From Chitinophagaceae bacterium (GTDB lineage: Bacteria > Bacteroidota > Bacteroidia > Chitinophagales > Chitinophagaceae), in assembly GCA_947454235.1 (NCBI GenBank), contig CANGIY010000014.1, positions 1 through 64,000 on the forward strand: DNA of 64,000 nt, read 5' to 3'. The notes under the pieces were generated by a model that was not told the DNA's origin, did no database searches, and was given only the letters and a program-made list of their open reading frames with translations. The translations under genes were made by a program, and so were the position numbers. This document shows, piece by piece, positions 9,114 to 16,735 of this stretch (the first letter of the stretch is position 1; each line of letters begins with the position of its first letter).

Positions 9114-9542
9114 ATGAGGTTGTTGTCGCGTCCATATAAACTAATCCTGATAATTTTAGTGCTCGTCTCGGGTGCTAATGTGTCCCAGTCTGTAGTTGCA
9201 CAGGTAAGAAAAGAACCTTTGGGAAAGCCGATGCGAAGAACCGTAGAAGAGGAAAAAGCAAGAGAACAAACCAGATGGATGTTCAAAAATCTTTCGCTAG
9301 ACCTTGACCAGTACGATAAAGTGAATGCCATCAACTTGCAGTATGCTGCAAAGTTTGATAGTGTAGATAAAATTAAGAGCCCTAACTTAAAAACTGAAGC
9401 AACGACAAAACTTAAAAAGTCGAAAGAGGAAGAGATAAAAAAAGTATTGACCGAGCAACAGTTCAAACAATACATTGCGCATAGGGCGAAACAATCAACC
9501 CAGAAAAAATCGCCTTTTACAGGAACCTATCTCGGTAATTAA
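9114..9542 (+). CDS. Small exported protein with charged helical C-terminus
   Basis: The 142-aa protein has a signal peptide (hydrophobic residues about 9-22, cleavage near SVVAQ). The rest is almost all charged helix: MRRTVEEEKAREQTRWM, then LDLDQYDKVNAINLQYAAKF, then a Lys/Glu-rich stretch with EEEIKKVLTEQQFKQY. The pattern of a short periplasmic helical protein ending in a LTEQQ motif resembles the Spy/CpxP-type or DUF4890-like small periplasmic proteins, but this is only a likeness. A TATTTTG sequence at 9064-9070 could be a promoter with a one-base shorter box. It stands alone. Confidence 0.65.
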   Translation: MRLLSRPYKLILIILVLVSGANVSQSVVAQVRKEPLGKPMRRTVEEEKAREQTRWMFKNLSLDLDQYDKVNAINLQYAAKFDSVDKIKSPNLKTEATTKLKKSKEEEIKKVLTEQQFKQYIAHRAKQSTQKKSPFTGTYLGN

Positions 9543-9636
9543 TTCCCATTTTTTTGATGTTATCAACATTGTGTTTTTGCCAATGTTTCGAATCATTATT
9601 GCTAAATCATTATTTTAGCCCCGAAATACAATAGAC

Positions 9637-10383
9637 ATGAAATTACTTGAAAATAAAGTTGCGCTCATTACAGGTGGCAGTAGGGGCATAGGCGAAGGGA
9701 TAGCATTGAAATTTGCAGAACATGGTGCCAATATTGCTTTTACCTATTTATCGTCAGAAGAAAAAGCGCGCGCACTTGAAGTGCGTTTATCAGAAATGGG
9801 TGTAAAAGCAAAAGGCTATAAAAGTGATGCAGCTGATTTTAAAGCCGCTGAAACCTTGGCTGCTGATGTGATGAAAGACTTCGGTACTATTGATATCTGC
9901 GTTAACAATGCAGGCATCAGTCGCGATAATCTGTTGTTACGCCTTACTCCTGAACAATGGGATGAGGTAATGCAGGCTAATTTGAAAAGCGTTTACAACC
10001 TCACTCGGCAGGTAATGCGACCAATGATGAAAGCCAAATCTGGTAGTATCATCAATTTGAGTTCTGTGGTAGGCGTAAAAGGCAATGCAGGTCAAAGTGC
10101 TTATGCAGCTTCTAAAGCAGGTATAATTGGATTTACTAAAAGTGTAGCGGCTGAAATTGGTAGTAGAAACATTCGTTGCAACGCTATCGCTCCGGGTTTT
10201 ATTGAAACAGATATGACGCATTACTTGAAAGATGGTGGTGCTGAAAAATGGTTTGAGAAAATTCCTTTAGGTCGTTTTGGTAAAACTGAAGATGTGGCTA
10301 ATGCTGCGCTTTTCCTTGCCAGTGACATGAGTTTATACGTGTCAGGACAGGTGTTGAGTGTGTGTGGTGGCATGTCTATGTAA
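9637..10383 (+). CDS. fabG: 3-oxoacyl-[ACP] reductase
   Basis: This 248-aa short-chain dehydrogenase uses NADPH to reduce 3-oxoacyl-ACP in fatty acid elongation. The cofactor motif GGSRGIG is at residues 13-19, NNAG near 90-93, and the catalytic Ser143, Tyr156 and Lys160 (SAYAASK) are present. The C-terminus VSGQVLSVCGGMSM is typical of FabG, so the FabG call is better than for a random SDR. fabH lies next on the same strand, behind its own terminator and promoter, which fits a fatty-acid function but not one transcript. Confidence 0.9.
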   Translation: MKLLENKVALITGGSRGIGEGIALKFAEHGANIAFTYLSSEEKARALEVRLSEMGVKAKGYKSDAADFKAAETLAADVMKDFGTIDICVNNAGISRDNLLLRLTPEQWDEVMQANLKSVYNLTRQVMRPMMKAKSGSIINLSSVVGVKGNAGQSAYAASKAGIIGFTKSVAAEIGSRNIRCNAIAPGFIETDMTHYLKDGGAEKWFEKIPLGRFGKTEDVANAALFLASDMSLYVSGQVLSVCGGMSM

Positions 10384-10423
10384 TCGAAAGTTCATTTTTT
10401 ATTCACATTTTAATGATAGTAAG

Positions 10424-10451
10424 TGTGGGCGGGAAACCGCCCGCAGTTTTT
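10424..10451 (+). terminator. Rho-independent terminator of fabG
   Basis: A 9-bp GC-rich stem (10424-10432 with 10437-10445, one G-U) with loop GAAA is followed by five T. Confidence 0.8.
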
Positions 10452-10479
10452 AAACGGGCGTAAATAGGGTGAAAATCAT

Positions 10480-10487
10480 TACTTTTG
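10480..10487 (+). promoter_or_regulatory. -7 promoter element of fabH
   Basis: TACTTTTG is a perfect TAnnTTTG box 19 bases before the fabH ATG. Confidence 0.6.
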
Positions 10488-10506
10488 CGCCACTAAAATT
10501 TCGTCA

Positions 10507-11511
10507 ATGCAGAGAATTCATGCAGCTATTACGGCAGTGGGCGGCTATGTTCCCGAATACAGGCTTACCAACGCCGAACTGGAAAAAATGATGGACACCA
10601 CTGATGAATGGATTACTACCCGTACCGGAATCAAGGAGAGAAGGATTTTAAAAGGTGAAGGAAAAGGAAGTAGTGACATGGCGGTTGAAGCAGTGAAAGA
10701 CTTGCTTGCAAAACGCAACATTAGTCCCGATGAGATTGAATTATTGATTTGTGCTACCACAACTCCCGATATGCAATTTCCGGCAACAGCAAATATTATT
10801 TGCGACAAAGCCGGTTTAACAAATGCATGGGGTTACGATGTGAATGCAGCATGTAGTGGTTTCATTTTCGCGCTAACAACTGGTACACAGTTCATAGAAA
10901 CAGGCAAACACAAAAAAGTAATTGTAGTAGGTGTTGATAAAATGAGTTCAATTATGAACTACGAAGATCGTGCTACTTCAATCATTTTTGGTGATGGTTC
11001 AGGTGCAGTGTTATTGGAACCTGATACCCATGGGTTTGGTATTATTGACTCAGTTTTGAAAACCGACGGTAAGGGTAGGGTTTACCTGCACCAGAAAGCG
11101 GGCGGATCAGTAAAACCGGCTACCATTGAAACGGTGATGAACAAAGAACACTATGTTTATCAGGAAGGTCAATCGGTATTCAAATTCGCTGTAAAAAATA
11201 TGGCTGATGTAGCCGCTGAAATCATGGAACGCAACAACCTTACGGGTGACGATGTTTCTTGGTTGGTGCCACATCAGGCAAATAAGCGCATTATTACAGC
11301 AACAGCCGATAGAATGGGCTTGAGCGAAGAGAAAGTAATGATTAACATCGAGCGTTTTGGTAATACTACCAACGGCACATTACCGTTGTGCTTATGGGAG
11401 TGGGAATCGTTGTTGAAGAAAGGTGATAATATCATTCTTGCTGCCTTTGGTGGTGGCTTTACCTGGGGTTCAATCTACATCAGGTGGGCGTACGATGGTA
11501 ATAAGGCATAA
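10507..11511 (+). CDS. fabH: 3-oxoacyl-ACP synthase III
   Basis: The 334-aa enzyme condenses an acyl-CoA primer with malonyl-ACP to start fatty acid synthesis. The thiolase-fold catalytic triad is visible: Cys116 in NAACSGF, His256 in VPHQANKRI and Asn286 in [23 protein letters not shown] is also present. Length matches the family. The first residues ([15 protein letters not shown]) fit ATG 10507, and a promoter box lies 19 bases upstream. Because Bacteroidota often have more than one FabH paralogue, the exact acyl preference is open. Confidence 0.92.
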   Translation: MQRIHAAITAVGGYVPEYRLTNAELEKMMDTTDEWITTRTGIKERRILKGEGKGSSDMAVEAVKDLLAKRNISPDEIELLICATTTPDMQFPATANIICDKAGLTNAWGYDVNAACSGFIFALTTGTQFIETGKHKKVIVVGVDKMSSIMNYEDRATSIIFGDGSGAVLLEPDTHGFGIIDSVLKTDGKGRVYLHQKAGGSVKPATIETVMNKEHYVYQEGQSVFKFAVKNMADVAAEIMERNNLTGDDVSWLVPHQANKRIITATADRMGLSEEKVMINIERFGNTTNGTLPLCLWEWESLLKKGDNIILAAFGGGFTWGSIYIRWAYDGNKA

Positions 11512-11534
11512 TTAATTGCTTATAAAATATTTTT

Positions 11535-11570
11535 CAGGGTGTTGTCCAAAAGGCAGCACCCTGTTTGTAT
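11535..11570 (+). terminator. Rho-independent terminator of fabH
   Basis: A stem of about 12 bp (11535-11547 with 11552-11563, with G-U pairs) and loop AAAA is followed by a T-rich tail, 23 bases after the fabH stop. Confidence 0.75.
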
Positions 11571-11612
11571 TTTAGAGCTTTCATTTTTATTCACCAGCAA
11601 AAACTGAACAAC

Positions 11613-11954
11613 ATGCACGAATATATGCTCATCTTTCGCCACGAAAACATGGCTGGCAAAGTGTCGCCAGAACAAATACAGCAATGGATGCAGCAACACA
11701 CCGCTTGGCTTTCAGAAGTCATCAGCCAAAAACGGCTTGTAGGTGGTGCCGGACTTATGTTCGAAAATGCCAAAGTGGTGCACTTCAATAAAACAGTAAC
11801 CGACGGTGCGTTTGGTAATACCAAAGAAACATTGACTGGGTATATTATTATTTTGGCTGAATCTATTGAGGCAGCGGCTGAATACGCAAAAGGTTCGCCG
11901 ATTTTGGCGGGCGAAGGCAATACTATTGAGGTAAGGCAATTAATGAAAGCTTAG
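11613..11954 (+). CDS. YCII-related domain protein
   Basis: This 113-aa cytoplasmic protein starts at ATG 11613 (MHEYMLIFRHE, the usual start of the family); the upstream extension to 11565 encodes no conserved residues. It has the ferredoxin-like fold pattern of YCII/DGPF proteins: an opening beta strand MLIFR, a helix with WMQQHTAWLSEV, GGAGL, then GYIIILAESIEAAAEYAKGSP and a final strand ending IEVRQLMKA. Family members are small enzymes or stress proteins of poorly known function, so no reaction is assigned. It is a single gene with a possible TATTTTAG promoter box just after the fabH terminator. Confidence 0.75.
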   Translation: MHEYMLIFRHENMAGKVSPEQIQQWMQQHTAWLSEVISQKRLVGGAGLMFENAKVVHFNKTVTDGAFGNTKETLTGYIIILAESIEAAAEYAKGSPILAGEGNTIEVRQLMKA

Positions 11955-12007
11955 CGAATTAAATTCTAGCTGTAATCTTAAGATAGTCCATCAAACCCAT
12001 TTTCTAT

Positions 12008-12015
12008 TAAATTTG
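12008..12015 (+). promoter_or_regulatory. -7 promoter element of aroQ
   Basis: TAAATTTG is a perfect TAnnTTTG box that ends only 3 bases before the ATG at 12019, implying a leaderless or nearly leaderless transcript. Confidence 0.55.
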
Positions 12016-12018
12016 CGT

Positions 12019-12438
12019 ATGCGCATTGCTATTATTAACGGTCCGAATTTGAATTTGTTGGGCACCAGAGAGCCTTCAATTTATGGTGTAACTACTTTTG
12101 AGCAATTCCTGTCGGAACTACGCGCCCAGATGCCGGAAGTTGAACTGGAGTACATTCAAAGCAATGTAGAAGGTGAGATCATCAATGCGCTGCATAGTTG
12201 TATGGGGCGGTGTAAAGGGGTGATACTTAATGCAGGTGGTTACACCCATACAAGTATTGCCATTGCCGATGCTGTTGCTGCAATTGGTTTACCTGTGGTA
12301 GAGGTACACATAAGCAATGTGTTTGCCCGTGAAGAATATCGAAAGACTTCTTTTATTGCTTCAAAGTGCATTGGCAGTATTACTGGCCTGGGCTTAAATG
12401 GGTATAGGCTAGCGGTGCAACATCTTATTTCCCTTTAG
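12019..12438 (+). CDS. aroQ: Type II 3-dehydroquinate dehydratase
   Basis: This 139-aa enzyme of the shikimate pathway converts 3-dehydroquinate to 3-dehydroshikimate. Signatures are NGPNLNLLGTREPSIYG with the catalytic Tyr, YIQSNVEGEIINALH, LNAGGYTHTSIAIADA and VEVHISNVFAREEYRK with the catalytic His. Length is standard for the dodecameric type II enzyme. ATG 12019 is chosen because TTG 12013 overlaps the promoter box. Its stop lies one base from the stop of the convergent mpg gene. Confidence 0.95.
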   Translation: MRIAIINGPNLNLLGTREPSIYGVTTFEQFLSELRAQMPEVELEYIQSNVEGEIINALHSCMGRCKGVILNAGGYTHTSIAIADAVAAIGLPVVEVHISNVFAREEYRKTSFIASKCIGSITGLGLNGYRLAVQHLISL

Positions 12439-12439
12439 G

Positions 12440-13045
12440 TTATTTATTGAAACTGGGTTTTCCGTTCACATATTTATTACCTCGCACAAAGAAACGGTAG
12501 GGTAGTTGCGCATCATCACCTGCATAGTCAACTCCTATTCTTGGTGAAAAGCCGATATCCAATTCCTTTCCGCTCATTTCAGAAATCTCTATTTGCGTAT
12601 TGATCAATAATGATGAGCCTGTTAAATGTGTCGTTATTCCCATTGCCTGACTAAGAGCGCCCGGGCCTTTTGTAAGTGTGGCATCAAGTTTTGGTTTGTT
12701 TCTCCTTTCTAGCATGTGTTCAATACCTGCGGTTGGCTCTAGTGCACGAATCAAAATGGCGTGAGGCACATCTTTTACATTGGTCACTACATTGAACAAA
12801 TGATGAATACCGTAACACAGATACACATAGGCTGTTCCGCCTTCGGCATACATAATTTCAGTGCGCTGGGTGCGGCGGTTGTTCCATGCATGTGAGGCTT
12901 TGTCGGTAATTCCTGCATAGGCTTCTGTTTCCACAATAATGCCCGATGTCTCCGCACTATTGAACCGTGTGGTGAGTTGCATGCCTATCAGTTCGCGTGC
13001 AATAGCCAATACATCGGTGCGTTGGAAAAATGAAGATGTTAACAT
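12440..13045 (-). CDS. mpg: DNA-3-methyladenine glycosylase (AAG/Mpg family)
   Basis: This 201-aa base-excision repair enzyme removes alkylated purines from DNA. Family landmarks are ARELIGMQLTTRF, GIIVETEAYAG with the catalytic Glu, SHAWNNRRTQRTEIMYAEGG, AYVYLCYGIHHLFNVVT and ILIRALEP, then KGPGALSQAMGI. It is full length. The ATG at 13045 lies 7 bases from its -7 box. The gene is divergent from asd and convergent with aroQ, with almost no spacer on either side. Confidence 0.93.
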   Translation of the reverse strand: MLTSSFFQRTDVLAIARELIGMQLTTRFNSAETSGIIVETEAYAGITDKASHAWNNRRTQRTEIMYAEGGTAYVYLCYGIHHLFNVVTNVKDVPHAILIRALEPTAGIEHMLERRNKPKLDATLTKGPGALSQAMGITTHLTGSSLLINTQIEISEMSGKELDIGFSPRIGVDYAGDDAQLPYRFFVRGNKYVNGKPSFNK

Positions 13046-13052
13046 TTCTGTG

Positions 13053-13060
13053 CAAATTTA
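13053..13060 (-). promoter_or_regulatory. -7 promoter element of mpg
   Basis: Minus-strand TAAATTTG matches TAnnTTTG and lies 7 bases from the mpg ATG. Confidence 0.5.
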
Positions 13061-13098
13061 ATTAAGGGATCGACGCAACAAACGAAAGCAACCAAACT

Positions 13099-13106
13099 TA
13101 CCTTTG
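13099..13106 (+). promoter_or_regulatory. -7 promoter element of asd
   Basis: TACCTTTG, 5 bases before the asd ATG, is a perfect TAnnTTTG box. Its upstream half must overlap the divergent mpg promoter, since the two boxes are only 38 bases apart. Confidence 0.6.
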
Positions 13107-13111
13107 CACCA

Positions 13112-14119
13112 ATGAAAGTAGCAGTTGTTGGCGCAACAGGGTTGGTAGGAACCACGATGATGCGCATTCTTGAAGAAAGAGATTTTCCGGTAACGGAGTT
13201 TATTCCTGTGGCAAGTGAGCGTTCGGTAGGAAAGAAGGTGGTGTTTAAGGGCAAGGAATATGACGTGGTTGACTTCAAGACAGCTCTTTCACGAAAGCCT
13301 CAGATTGCTCTTTTTTCAGCAGGAGGCAGTACTTCTTTAGAACTCGCGCCAAAGTTTGCAGAGATCGGTTGTGTGGTGATTGATAATTCTTCAGCATGGA
13401 GAATGGCGCCAAATGTGCCGTTAGTAGTACCTGAAGTAAACGGACATGTCCTCACTAAAAATGACCTGATTATTGCCAATCCCAATTGTTCTACAATACA
13501 AATGGTGATGGTTTTAAGTCCATTACATAAGAAATATGGCATTAAAAGGGTAGTAGTAAGCACTTATCAGTCGGTATCGGGTACCGGGCAAAAAGGGGTT
13601 GATACGCTAATGGCTCAAAGAAACGGCAGCAATGAAAATGGCGCATATCCACACCCAATTGATCTGAATGTGTTACCGCACATTGATGTGTTTCAGGACA
13701 ACGGTTACACAAAAGAGGAGATGAAAATGAGCCTCGAGACGTGTAAAATAATGGGTGACGACACTATTAAAGTATCAGCTACAACAGTGCGTGTGCCGGT
13801 AAAAGGCGGGCATTCAGAAAGTGTAAACATAGAGTTTGAAAACGATTTTGATTTAGCAGAAGTGAGGCAACTTCTTACCGATACTTCCGGCGTTGTGCTT
13901 CAGGACGACCCAGCTAATGTACAATACCCGATGCCTTTGTATGCCGAAGGTAAAGACGAAGTTTTTGTAGGCCGCATAAGGCGCGATTTTACGCAGCCTA
14001 ATACTTTGAACTGCTGGATTGTTGCAGACAATTTAAGAAAAGGCGCAGCAACCAATGCCGTACAAATTGCGCAGTACCTGGTAAACAATCAAATCATTTT
14101 AGACTCCACTCCAAGATAA
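13112..14119 (+). CDS. asd: Aspartate-semialdehyde dehydrogenase
   Basis: This 335-aa enzyme reduces aspartyl phosphate to aspartate semialdehyde with NADPH, the branch point to lysine/diaminopimelate, threonine and methionine. The N-terminal GATGLVG dinucleotide motif (residues 7-13), the active-site Cys126 in NPNCSTIQ, the substrate-binding region SVSGTGQKG and the catalytic His in KGGHSES are all present. It is full length. The stop lies 3 bases before the next gene, so asd and the phosphatase-like gene are probably cotranscribed. Confidence 0.95.
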   Translation: MKVAVVGATGLVGTTMMRILEERDFPVTEFIPVASERSVGKKVVFKGKEYDVVDFKTALSRKPQIALFSAGGSTSLELAPKFAEIGCVVIDNSSAWRMAPNVPLVVPEVNGHVLTKNDLIIANPNCSTIQMVMVLSPLHKKYGIKRVVVSTYQSVSGTGQKGVDTLMAQRNGSNENGAYPHPIDLNVLPHIDVFQDNGYTKEEMKMSLETCKIMGDDTIKVSATTVRVPVKGGHSESVNIEFENDFDLAEVRQLLTDTSGVVLQDDPANVQYPMPLYAEGKDEVFVGRIRRDFTQPNTLNCWIVADNLRKGAATNAVQIAQYLVNNQIILDSTPR

Positions 14120-14122
14120 TTA

Positions 14123-15082
14123 ATGGATCAAGATCCCAAAATATTGTGGAAAAGCATTCCGAGCAATCAGGATGAACCATTCTCTAAGCCCGACGATATG
14201 ATTGGGGCAGGGGCAGTATTGGGTAAAAAACTGATTGCGGCATCACATCGTGGGCGTTCGCACGCCAGCATGGGGTATCATCGTGAAGATGATTTTTCTA
14301 TGTACACTGATATAGCTCATCATTGGGCCGTATTGAGTGTATCTGATGGGGCGGGAGCTTACGAATATTCAAGACTTGGCAGTTCGGTGGCTGCTCAGTC
14401 GGTAGTCAGTTATTGCAAAGAAACCCGTTTTGTAAACGGACTGATTCAACTTGATGAGGCTATCGAAGACTATTTTAGGTTTAGGTCGGAAGCCGCTAAG
14501 CAACGTATTGATGCATTTATAGAGATTCACCTCGAAGCTTGCGCTAAATTCGTGCATCATTCATTAATTAGTAAGGGTGGTGAACTTAAAATAGCGTTGG
14601 ATAAAATGCACGCCACACTGTCTTTTGTGTTGCTCAAAAAATACAAGTTTGGTTATGCTTTATTTTCTTTCGGTGTAGGCGATAGCCCTATTGCACTGGT
14701 AAGGGATGGTGGTAAAGATGTAAAGCTGCTTAATAAAATAGATGTTGGCGATTCAGGTATAGGCACCGAGTTCATATCAATGCACGAAATATTTGATTCT
14801 GTGGGTTTCAATAGTCGGTTTTCGTTCCAAATTGTACCCAATTTCGATTTTCTGTTTTTGATGACAGATGGTATATCAGCACCCAAGTTAGGTTCGGGTA
14901 AGTCAATCGCTGACCCCGCACAATGGCGCAAATTAATTGCTGATTTGAATGGAAAAAATGACGGAAAATTTGTTGTTGACTGGAAAGCGCAACCCCAAAC
15001 TGCGGCGCAACAATTGTTGCAATGGCTCGGTTTTTGGGATTTGATGAACCACGACGACAGAACCATGATTGTTGTGTACTAA
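14123..15082 (+). CDS. PP2C-like serine/threonine phosphatase
   Basis: This 319-aa cytoplasmic protein resembles the PP2C_2 group of metal-dependent phosphatases. Evidence is ASHRGRSHASMGYHREDDF near the N-terminus, the metal-binding VSDGAGAYEYSRLGSSVAAQ, the core FGVGDSPIALVRDG, FLMTDGISAP and the closing DDRTMIVV, which carry the expected aspartates. No transmembrane segment or fused kinase or FHA domain is present. It follows asd after 3 bases, which suggests cotranscription rather than a shared pathway. Related bacterial proteins often sit with kinases or TerY-like proteins, and none is here, so the substrate is unknown. Confidence 0.8.
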   Translation: MDQDPKILWKSIPSNQDEPFSKPDDMIGAGAVLGKKLIAASHRGRSHASMGYHREDDFSMYTDIAHHWAVLSVSDGAGAYEYSRLGSSVAAQSVVSYCKETRFVNGLIQLDEAIEDYFRFRSEAAKQRIDAFIEIHLEACAKFVHHSLISKGGELKIALDKMHATLSFVLLKKYKFGYALFSFGVGDSPIALVRDGGKDVKLLNKIDVGDSGIGTEFISMHEIFDSVGFNSRFSFQIVPNFDFLFLMTDGISAPKLGSGKSIADPAQWRKLIADLNGKNDGKFVVDWKAQPQTAAQQLLQWLGFWDLMNHDDRTMIVVY

Positions 15083-15141
15083 TCAGGTTCGTTCACTGCG
15101 AATTAATGTAAAGTCGGTACATAGTTTCTACTGTTAAATCG

Positions 15142-15149
15142 TACCTTTG
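15142..15149 (+). promoter_or_regulatory. -7 promoter element of kynU
   Basis: TACCTTTG is a perfect TAnnTTTG box 24 bases before the ATG at 15174. It contains the TTG at 15147 and so excludes that codon as a start. Confidence 0.6.
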
Positions 15150-15173
15150 CAGCCCAAAATTCTGTATTTTAAG

Positions 15174-16433
15174 ATGTCACAATTTGAGGCTACGCTCGAT
15201 TTTGCCCGCAAGATGGATGCTCAGGATGTACTGGCTCCGTTCCGCAATCAATTCCGTTTCCCGCAACACGATGGTTATAACGCCTATTACTTTTGCGGTA
15301 ATTCACTTGGTTTACAACCTGTAACGGTTGAAAAACTGATGGTAGAGGAGTTGAACGACTGGGCTAAATATGGCGTAGAAGGACATTTCAATGCAAAATA
15401 TCCGTGGTTCAGCTATCACCATTTTTTTGCTGAAAGACTGGCGGAAATTGTGGGTGCCAACAAAGACGAAGTAGTAGCAATGAACACTCTTACCGTGAAC
15501 TTGCACCTACTCATGCTTTCATTTTACCGCCCTACAAAAACGAGGTACAAGATAATTATGGAAGCAGGTGCTTTCCCTAGCGATATGTACGCAGTTGAAA
15601 CACAGGTGCGTATGTTTGGCTACGACCCTGCCGATGCAATTATTGAAATTGAACCAAGAGAGGGAGCACATATCATCGAAGAAGCCGATATTTTAAGTGC
15701 TATTGAAGCAGCAGGTGAAAGTCTTGCGCTGGTGATGTTTGGTGGTGTCAATTACTATACCGGTCAATTATTTGATTTAAAGAAAATAACCGAAGCTGCG
15801 CACAAGGCGGGCGCTTATGCAGGTTTTGACCTCGCACACGCTGTAGGTAATGTGGAATTAAAACTCCACGACTGGAATTGCGACTTCGCGTGCTGGTGTT
15901 CTTATAAATACCTGAATTCAGGCCCGGGTGGGGTAGGTGGTGCCTTTGTGCACGAGCGCCATGGCGACAACCCTGAAGTTTTCCGGCTGGCAGGCTGGTG
16001 GGGTAACGACGAGAAAGTGCGGTTCCAGATGAAAAAAGGATTTCACCCTCAAAAAGGAGCCGCAAGCTGGCAAATGAGCAATGCGCCAGTATTTAATATG
16101 GTGGCACACAATGCATCGTTAGAGATATTTAAAGAAGCAGGTTTACCTGCATTAATTGCAAAAAGCAAGCAACTTACTGGCTACCTCGAATACTTATTGA
16201 AACAACTGAATAATCTTTCCTTCACCGTAATTACACCCGAAGATCCTACTCGCCGCGGTTGTCAAATTTCGATGCTCTTCAATGCTAAAGGTCGTGAAGT
16301 GTTTGAAGCCATTACAGCCAAGGGTGTTATTGCCGACTGGCGCGAACCAAATGTAATCAGGGTTGCACCTGTACCACTGTACAACTCGTTTGAAGATGTT
16401 TACAGGCTGTACGAGGTTATGAAGACGGTGTAA
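15174..16433 (+). CDS. kynU: Kynureninase
   Basis: This 419-aa PLP enzyme cleaves kynurenine to anthranilate and alanine (or 3-hydroxykynurenine to 3-hydroxyanthranilate). Landmarks are YYFCGNSLGLQP, FGGVNYYTGQ, GFDLAHAVGNVELKLHDW and the PLP lysine Lys245 in CWCSYKYLNSGPGG, then WWGNDEKVRF. The start at 15174 (MSQFEATLDFARKMDAQD) follows the promoter box. No other tryptophan-degradation gene is next to it, so whether it serves catabolism or quinolinate-based NAD synthesis cannot be told here. It borders the AT-rich accessory region. Confidence 0.95.
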   Translation: MSQFEATLDFARKMDAQDVLAPFRNQFRFPQHDGYNAYYFCGNSLGLQPVTVEKLMVEELNDWAKYGVEGHFNAKYPWFSYHHFFAERLAEIVGANKDEVVAMNTLTVNLHLLMLSFYRPTKTRYKIIMEAGAFPSDMYAVETQVRMFGYDPADAIIEIEPREGAHIIEEADILSAIEAAGESLALVMFGGVNYYTGQLFDLKKITEAAHKAGAYAGFDLAHAVGNVELKLHDWNCDFACWCSYKYLNSGPGGVGGAFVHERHGDNPEVFRLAGWWGNDEKVRFQMKKGFHPQKGAASWQMSNAPVFNMVAHNASLEIFKEAGLPALIAKSKQLTGYLEYLLKQLNNLSFTVITPEDPTRRGCQISMLFNAKGREVFEAITAKGVIADWREPNVIRVAPVPLYNSFEDVYRLYEVMKTV

Positions 16434-16735
16434 GTACTACTGGAGGTCTTCGGCATTTTTTGACAGCGAGCGCAAAGAGTTGGAAACATCTACTCCTGCC
16501 GGACGACATACATCCCTCCAACAATAACTTTTTCATACTCAATAATTTCTGTTACCAAACTTACTGATTTTTTGCGGGATGGGGGAGGTTATCTTGCCCC
16601 CATTCTTCTAATTGTGTTCAGACATTTTTGGATAGCTTGTTGTTCGAGTTTTTCGCGTTGTTGTTTAGCAAGGTTGTGTTGTTGAGCCTGTTGAATATCT
16701 TAGAATTTACATGTTTGGTTGAGTGGAATTTATAC
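16434..16735. other. Intergenic stretch at the left edge of the accessory region
   Basis: These 302 bases between kynU and the polymerase gene hold one short open piece (16589-16699, listed separately) and a 7-bp hairpin at 16579-16603 without a T-run. No promoter box, RNA gene or clear repeat was found. A structured RNA for the neighbouring RT operon cannot be excluded by eye. Confidence 0.5.
16589..16699 (-). pseudogene. Possible remnant of a coding C-terminus
   Basis: A 36-codon open piece without a start codon ends in TAA at 16589. Its peptide is strongly biased (QQAQQHNLAKQQREKLEQQ, then CLNTIRRMGAR), like the basic, glutamine-rich helical tail of a larger protein. A stop lies directly upstream in frame. 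It may be debris from an earlier insertion at the edge of the accessory region. The parent family is not recognised. Confidence 0.25.

Noticed and set aside
11341..11420. Unusual FabH end ([16 protein letters not shown])
   Set aside because: The catalytic triad is intact and similar variants occur in Bacteroidota as I recall, so this is ordinary variation.
16542..16565. Possible third, degenerate copy of the mnmE-end repeat
   Set aside because: It matches 18 of 24 bases, but only 12 of the 18 in the core repeat, and a stretch of nine matching bases lies outside the core. This is too weak to call an att site by eye.
16579..16603. Perfect 7-bp hairpin downstream of kynU
   Set aside because: No T-run follows on either strand, so it is not called as a terminator.
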